A stretch of DNA of 64,000 nt from CAVSUB01 sp963816725 (GTDB lineage Bacteria; Acidobacteriota; Vicinamibacteria; Vicinamibacterales; 2-12-FULL-66-21): positions 1 through 64,000 of the forward strand of contig CAWFMC010000005.1 of assembly GCA_963816725.1 (NCBI GenBank), read 5' to 3'. A program made the translations under genes and the position numbers. The notes under the pieces are model-generated. The model had not been told where the DNA came from. It made no database searches and was given only the letters and a program-made list of their open reading frames with translations. Below, in pieces: positions 62,546 through 64,000 of this stretch (the stretch's first letter is position 1; each line of letters opens with the position of its first letter).

Positions 62546-64000
62546 GACAGGATGTGTCGGCCGGTCCGAGCAAGATGGCCCGTCGCAGACAGATCCATCG
62601 CCGCGCCCATGCGCACGATCTGTGCTGACACCTTGTGAGCGTCGCTTTCCGCGGCTGCCACGTAGAAATCAGGACGGACGATCACCGCCTCCACCTGCTT
62701 CGCGTCGCACCAGGCCTCCAGGTAGCCCTCGGTGTCGTCAAGGTCCCGGCCGAGTCGCAGCTGTTTGCATCCGAGAACCCGCAGCACTTCGGACGCGTCA
62801 CCTGTGAGCGTAAGGTCCTGACGGGTGAGCAACCGCCAGCCGCGGCCGGTGGCCGAATCGAGCAGAACATGTCCGCCATTCACCAGCGGATTGATGAACC
62901 GTTCGCCGCCGTCTGTGGAAATGATGGCTGACGCAATCGGGCCGATCAGGTCTCCCGCGGTTTCGATGTCCTTCATGCGGCGCACCCTTGCGTCACGAGC
63001 GGCCGCCTGTGCGGGATCGAGCAGGCAGATGTACCGCCCTGCCTCGATCGCCTTCGCGATCACCTGACGCACCTGCGGCTCGCGTTCCACCTGATACGTG
63101 TCCAGCAGGCTCGAGCCCGCCTGGCCGGAGTGCACCAGCGCCAGCTTCCAGGCAAGATTGGCCGCGTCGCGCAGGCCATGACAAAGCCCCTGACCGAAGA
63201 ACGGAGGCGTCTGGTGCGCGGCGTCACCGGCCAGGAAGCAGCGGTCTTTCATCCAGCTGGTGGCGACCAGACCGTGGAACCGATACGTTGCCGCGCGGAT
63301 GATGGAATGCGGCGCGTCTCCGATCCAGGGCGCGATCAGCGTGCGGACGACGTCCGGTTCCGCCATTCGGGCGTCCTCTTCGCCGGGCAGGAGCATGAAT
63401 TCCCAGCGCCGGTGCGTGCCGCGACCGGGCACGATTGTCATCGGCCGCGCGGGATCGCAGAGCATCACCGACACCTTCTGGAGATCGGTGCCAGCACCCA
63501 CACCAGAGAAGTCGGGGAACACGATCGGTCCTTCGACCTCCGCGTCCACGACCAGCCAGGGTTCCTCGAATCGGAGATCGTCGAGCGGGATCCGGAGGAG
63601 GCTGCGGACTGCGCTCCGGCCGCCGTCGGTCCCCAGCACCCAGCGCGTCGCCACCGTACCGCCATCGTCGAGCGAGAGTCTGACGTCGTTAGAACGCTGC
63701 TCGAGTCCCACTACCTCGACACCGAGACGGAGGGTGACATTGGGATAACGATGCAGACCGGTGCGGAGCGCCTCTTCCAGTTCTGGCTGGAAGAAGAAGT
63801 AGTCGCTGGCATACCCGAAAGGCCTTGGAGTGCCGGCACTCGTCAGCTGCCGGATGACTCCGCGGTCGGCGCCGATGTGCAGATGGCCATCCGCCGCTCG
63901 CAGCCGGTCAGCGAGCGGCTCGAGGAGCTCGACGTCGGCCAGTAGCCGCATCACTTCGTGATCGACATGGATCGCCCTCGGGAGCGAATACGGCGACTGT
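62542..64000 (-). CDS. FAD-dependent aromatic hydroxylase, MhpA/PheA-TfdB type (partial)
   Basis: The 5' end lies beyond the window. The visible 486 codons begin SPYSLPRAIHVDHEVMRLL, which matches the region after the FAD-binding N-terminal motif in 3-(3-hydroxyphenyl)propionate hydroxylases. The DG motif is VLGTDGGRSAVR, and the second FAD motif is CFLAGDAAHQTPPFFGQG. A thioredoxin-like C-terminal domain ends the chain. The class uses NAD(P)H and O2 to add a hydroxyl group to a phenolic ring. It is the first visible gene of the catabolic operon and overlaps the ring-cleavage dioxygenase by four bases. An aromatic acid is the likely substrate; which one is unknown. Confidence 0.88.
   Translation of the reverse strand, partial: QSPYSLPRAIHVDHEVMRLLADVELLEPLADRLRAADGHLHIGADRGVIRQLTSAGTPRPFGYASDYFFFQPELEEALRTGLHRYPNVTLRLGVEVVGLEQRSNDVRLSLDDGGTVATRWVLGTDGGRSAVRSLLRIPLDDLRFEEPWLVVDAEVEGPIVFPDFSGVGAGTDLQKVSVMLCDPARPMTIVPGRGTHRRWEFMLLPGEEDARMAEPDVVRTLIAPWIGDAPHSIIRAATYRFHGLVATSWMKDRCFLAGDAAHQTPPFFGQGLCHGLRDAANLAWKLALVHSGQAGSSLLDTYQVEREPQVRQVIAKAIEAGRYICLLDPAQAAARDARVRRMKDIETAGDLIGPIASAIISTDGGERFINPLVNGGHVLLDSATGRGWRLLTRQDLTLTGDASEVLRVLGCKQLRLGRDLDDTEGYLEAWCDAKQVEAVIVRPDFYVAAAESDAHKVSAQIVRMGAAMDLSATGHLARTGRHILS

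Noticed and set aside
1..64000. CRISPR array, tRNA, rRNA, phage or intact insertion sequence
   Set aside because: No regularly spaced repeats, no cloverleaf-like sequences noticed, and no transposase, integrase or phage structural protein found on reading both strands.

Overview
The window is a GC-rich bacterial chromosome segment whose gene content points to an Acidobacteriota, probably of the Vicinamibacteria (former subdivision 6) type. This is inferred from four large Oar/CarboxypepD_reg-type TonB-dependent receptors, paired DUF1080 and Gfo/Idh/MocA proteins, quinoprotein and cytochrome c genes in sugar loci, a CadC-like regulator with TPRs, and Gly/Arg/Ala-rich inserts in exported enzymes. 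No tRNA, rRNA, CRISPR array, phage gene or intact insertion sequence was found.

Layout. 1-8 kb is sparse: an unrecognised minus-strand operon of membrane and exported proteins (0.4-3.4 kb), a small membrane protein (4.2-4.5 kb), a frameshifted SGNH hydrolase (6.6-8.0 kb) and a 47-bp repeat in two copies. 8.4-16.3 kb is a plus-strand sugar-uptake operon (TonB receptor, esterase, SGNH esterase, MFS sugar porter, PfkB kinase). It faces a GntR regulator and a second receptor on the minus strand (16.3-21.5 kb). 22.0-33.2 kb holds an aldehyde dehydrogenase, a polytopic membrane protein, a Nif3-like protein, DUF1080, Gfo/Idh, an AGE-family epimerase, a diheme cytochrome c, a quinoprotein and a TIM-barrel sugar isomerase. 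The stretch from 25.5 to 28.0 kb is riddled with frameshifts. 33.5-37.3 kb carries a BNR-repeat protein and a GH32 fructan hydrolase. 37.5-38.0 kb contains two decayed sensor-gene fragments. 38.4-44.5 kb is a second, intact DUF1080 / TonB receptor / Gfo-Idh module.

44.5-54.9 kb carries a HAF-repeat protein, a frameshifted vanadium haloperoxidase, a lipoprotein, a fourth TonB receptor coupled to a winged-helix/TPR regulator, and a ScyD/E-like propeller protein. 55.8-58.0 kb has a cytochrome c and two small exported proteins. 58.1-64.0 kb is a catabolic cluster: an MhpA-type flavin hydroxylase (cut by the window edge), an extradiol dioxygenase, a bicupin, a RuBisCO-like protein and a small cupin, with a SnoaL-like gene on the other strand.

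Together the genes suggest capture of plant-type oligosaccharides and esters by outer-membrane receptors. Hydrolysis by exported esterases and a fructanase would follow, then processing by Tat-exported Gfo/Idh and DUF1080 proteins (known elsewhere as 3-keto-glycoside chemistry), with electrons possibly passed to cytochrome c. The RuBisCO-like protein beside ring-cleavage enzymes is the best candidate for an undescribed pathway. At least eight genes carry single-base frameshifts with otherwise intact frames, so local sequence error must be considered before calling them dead.
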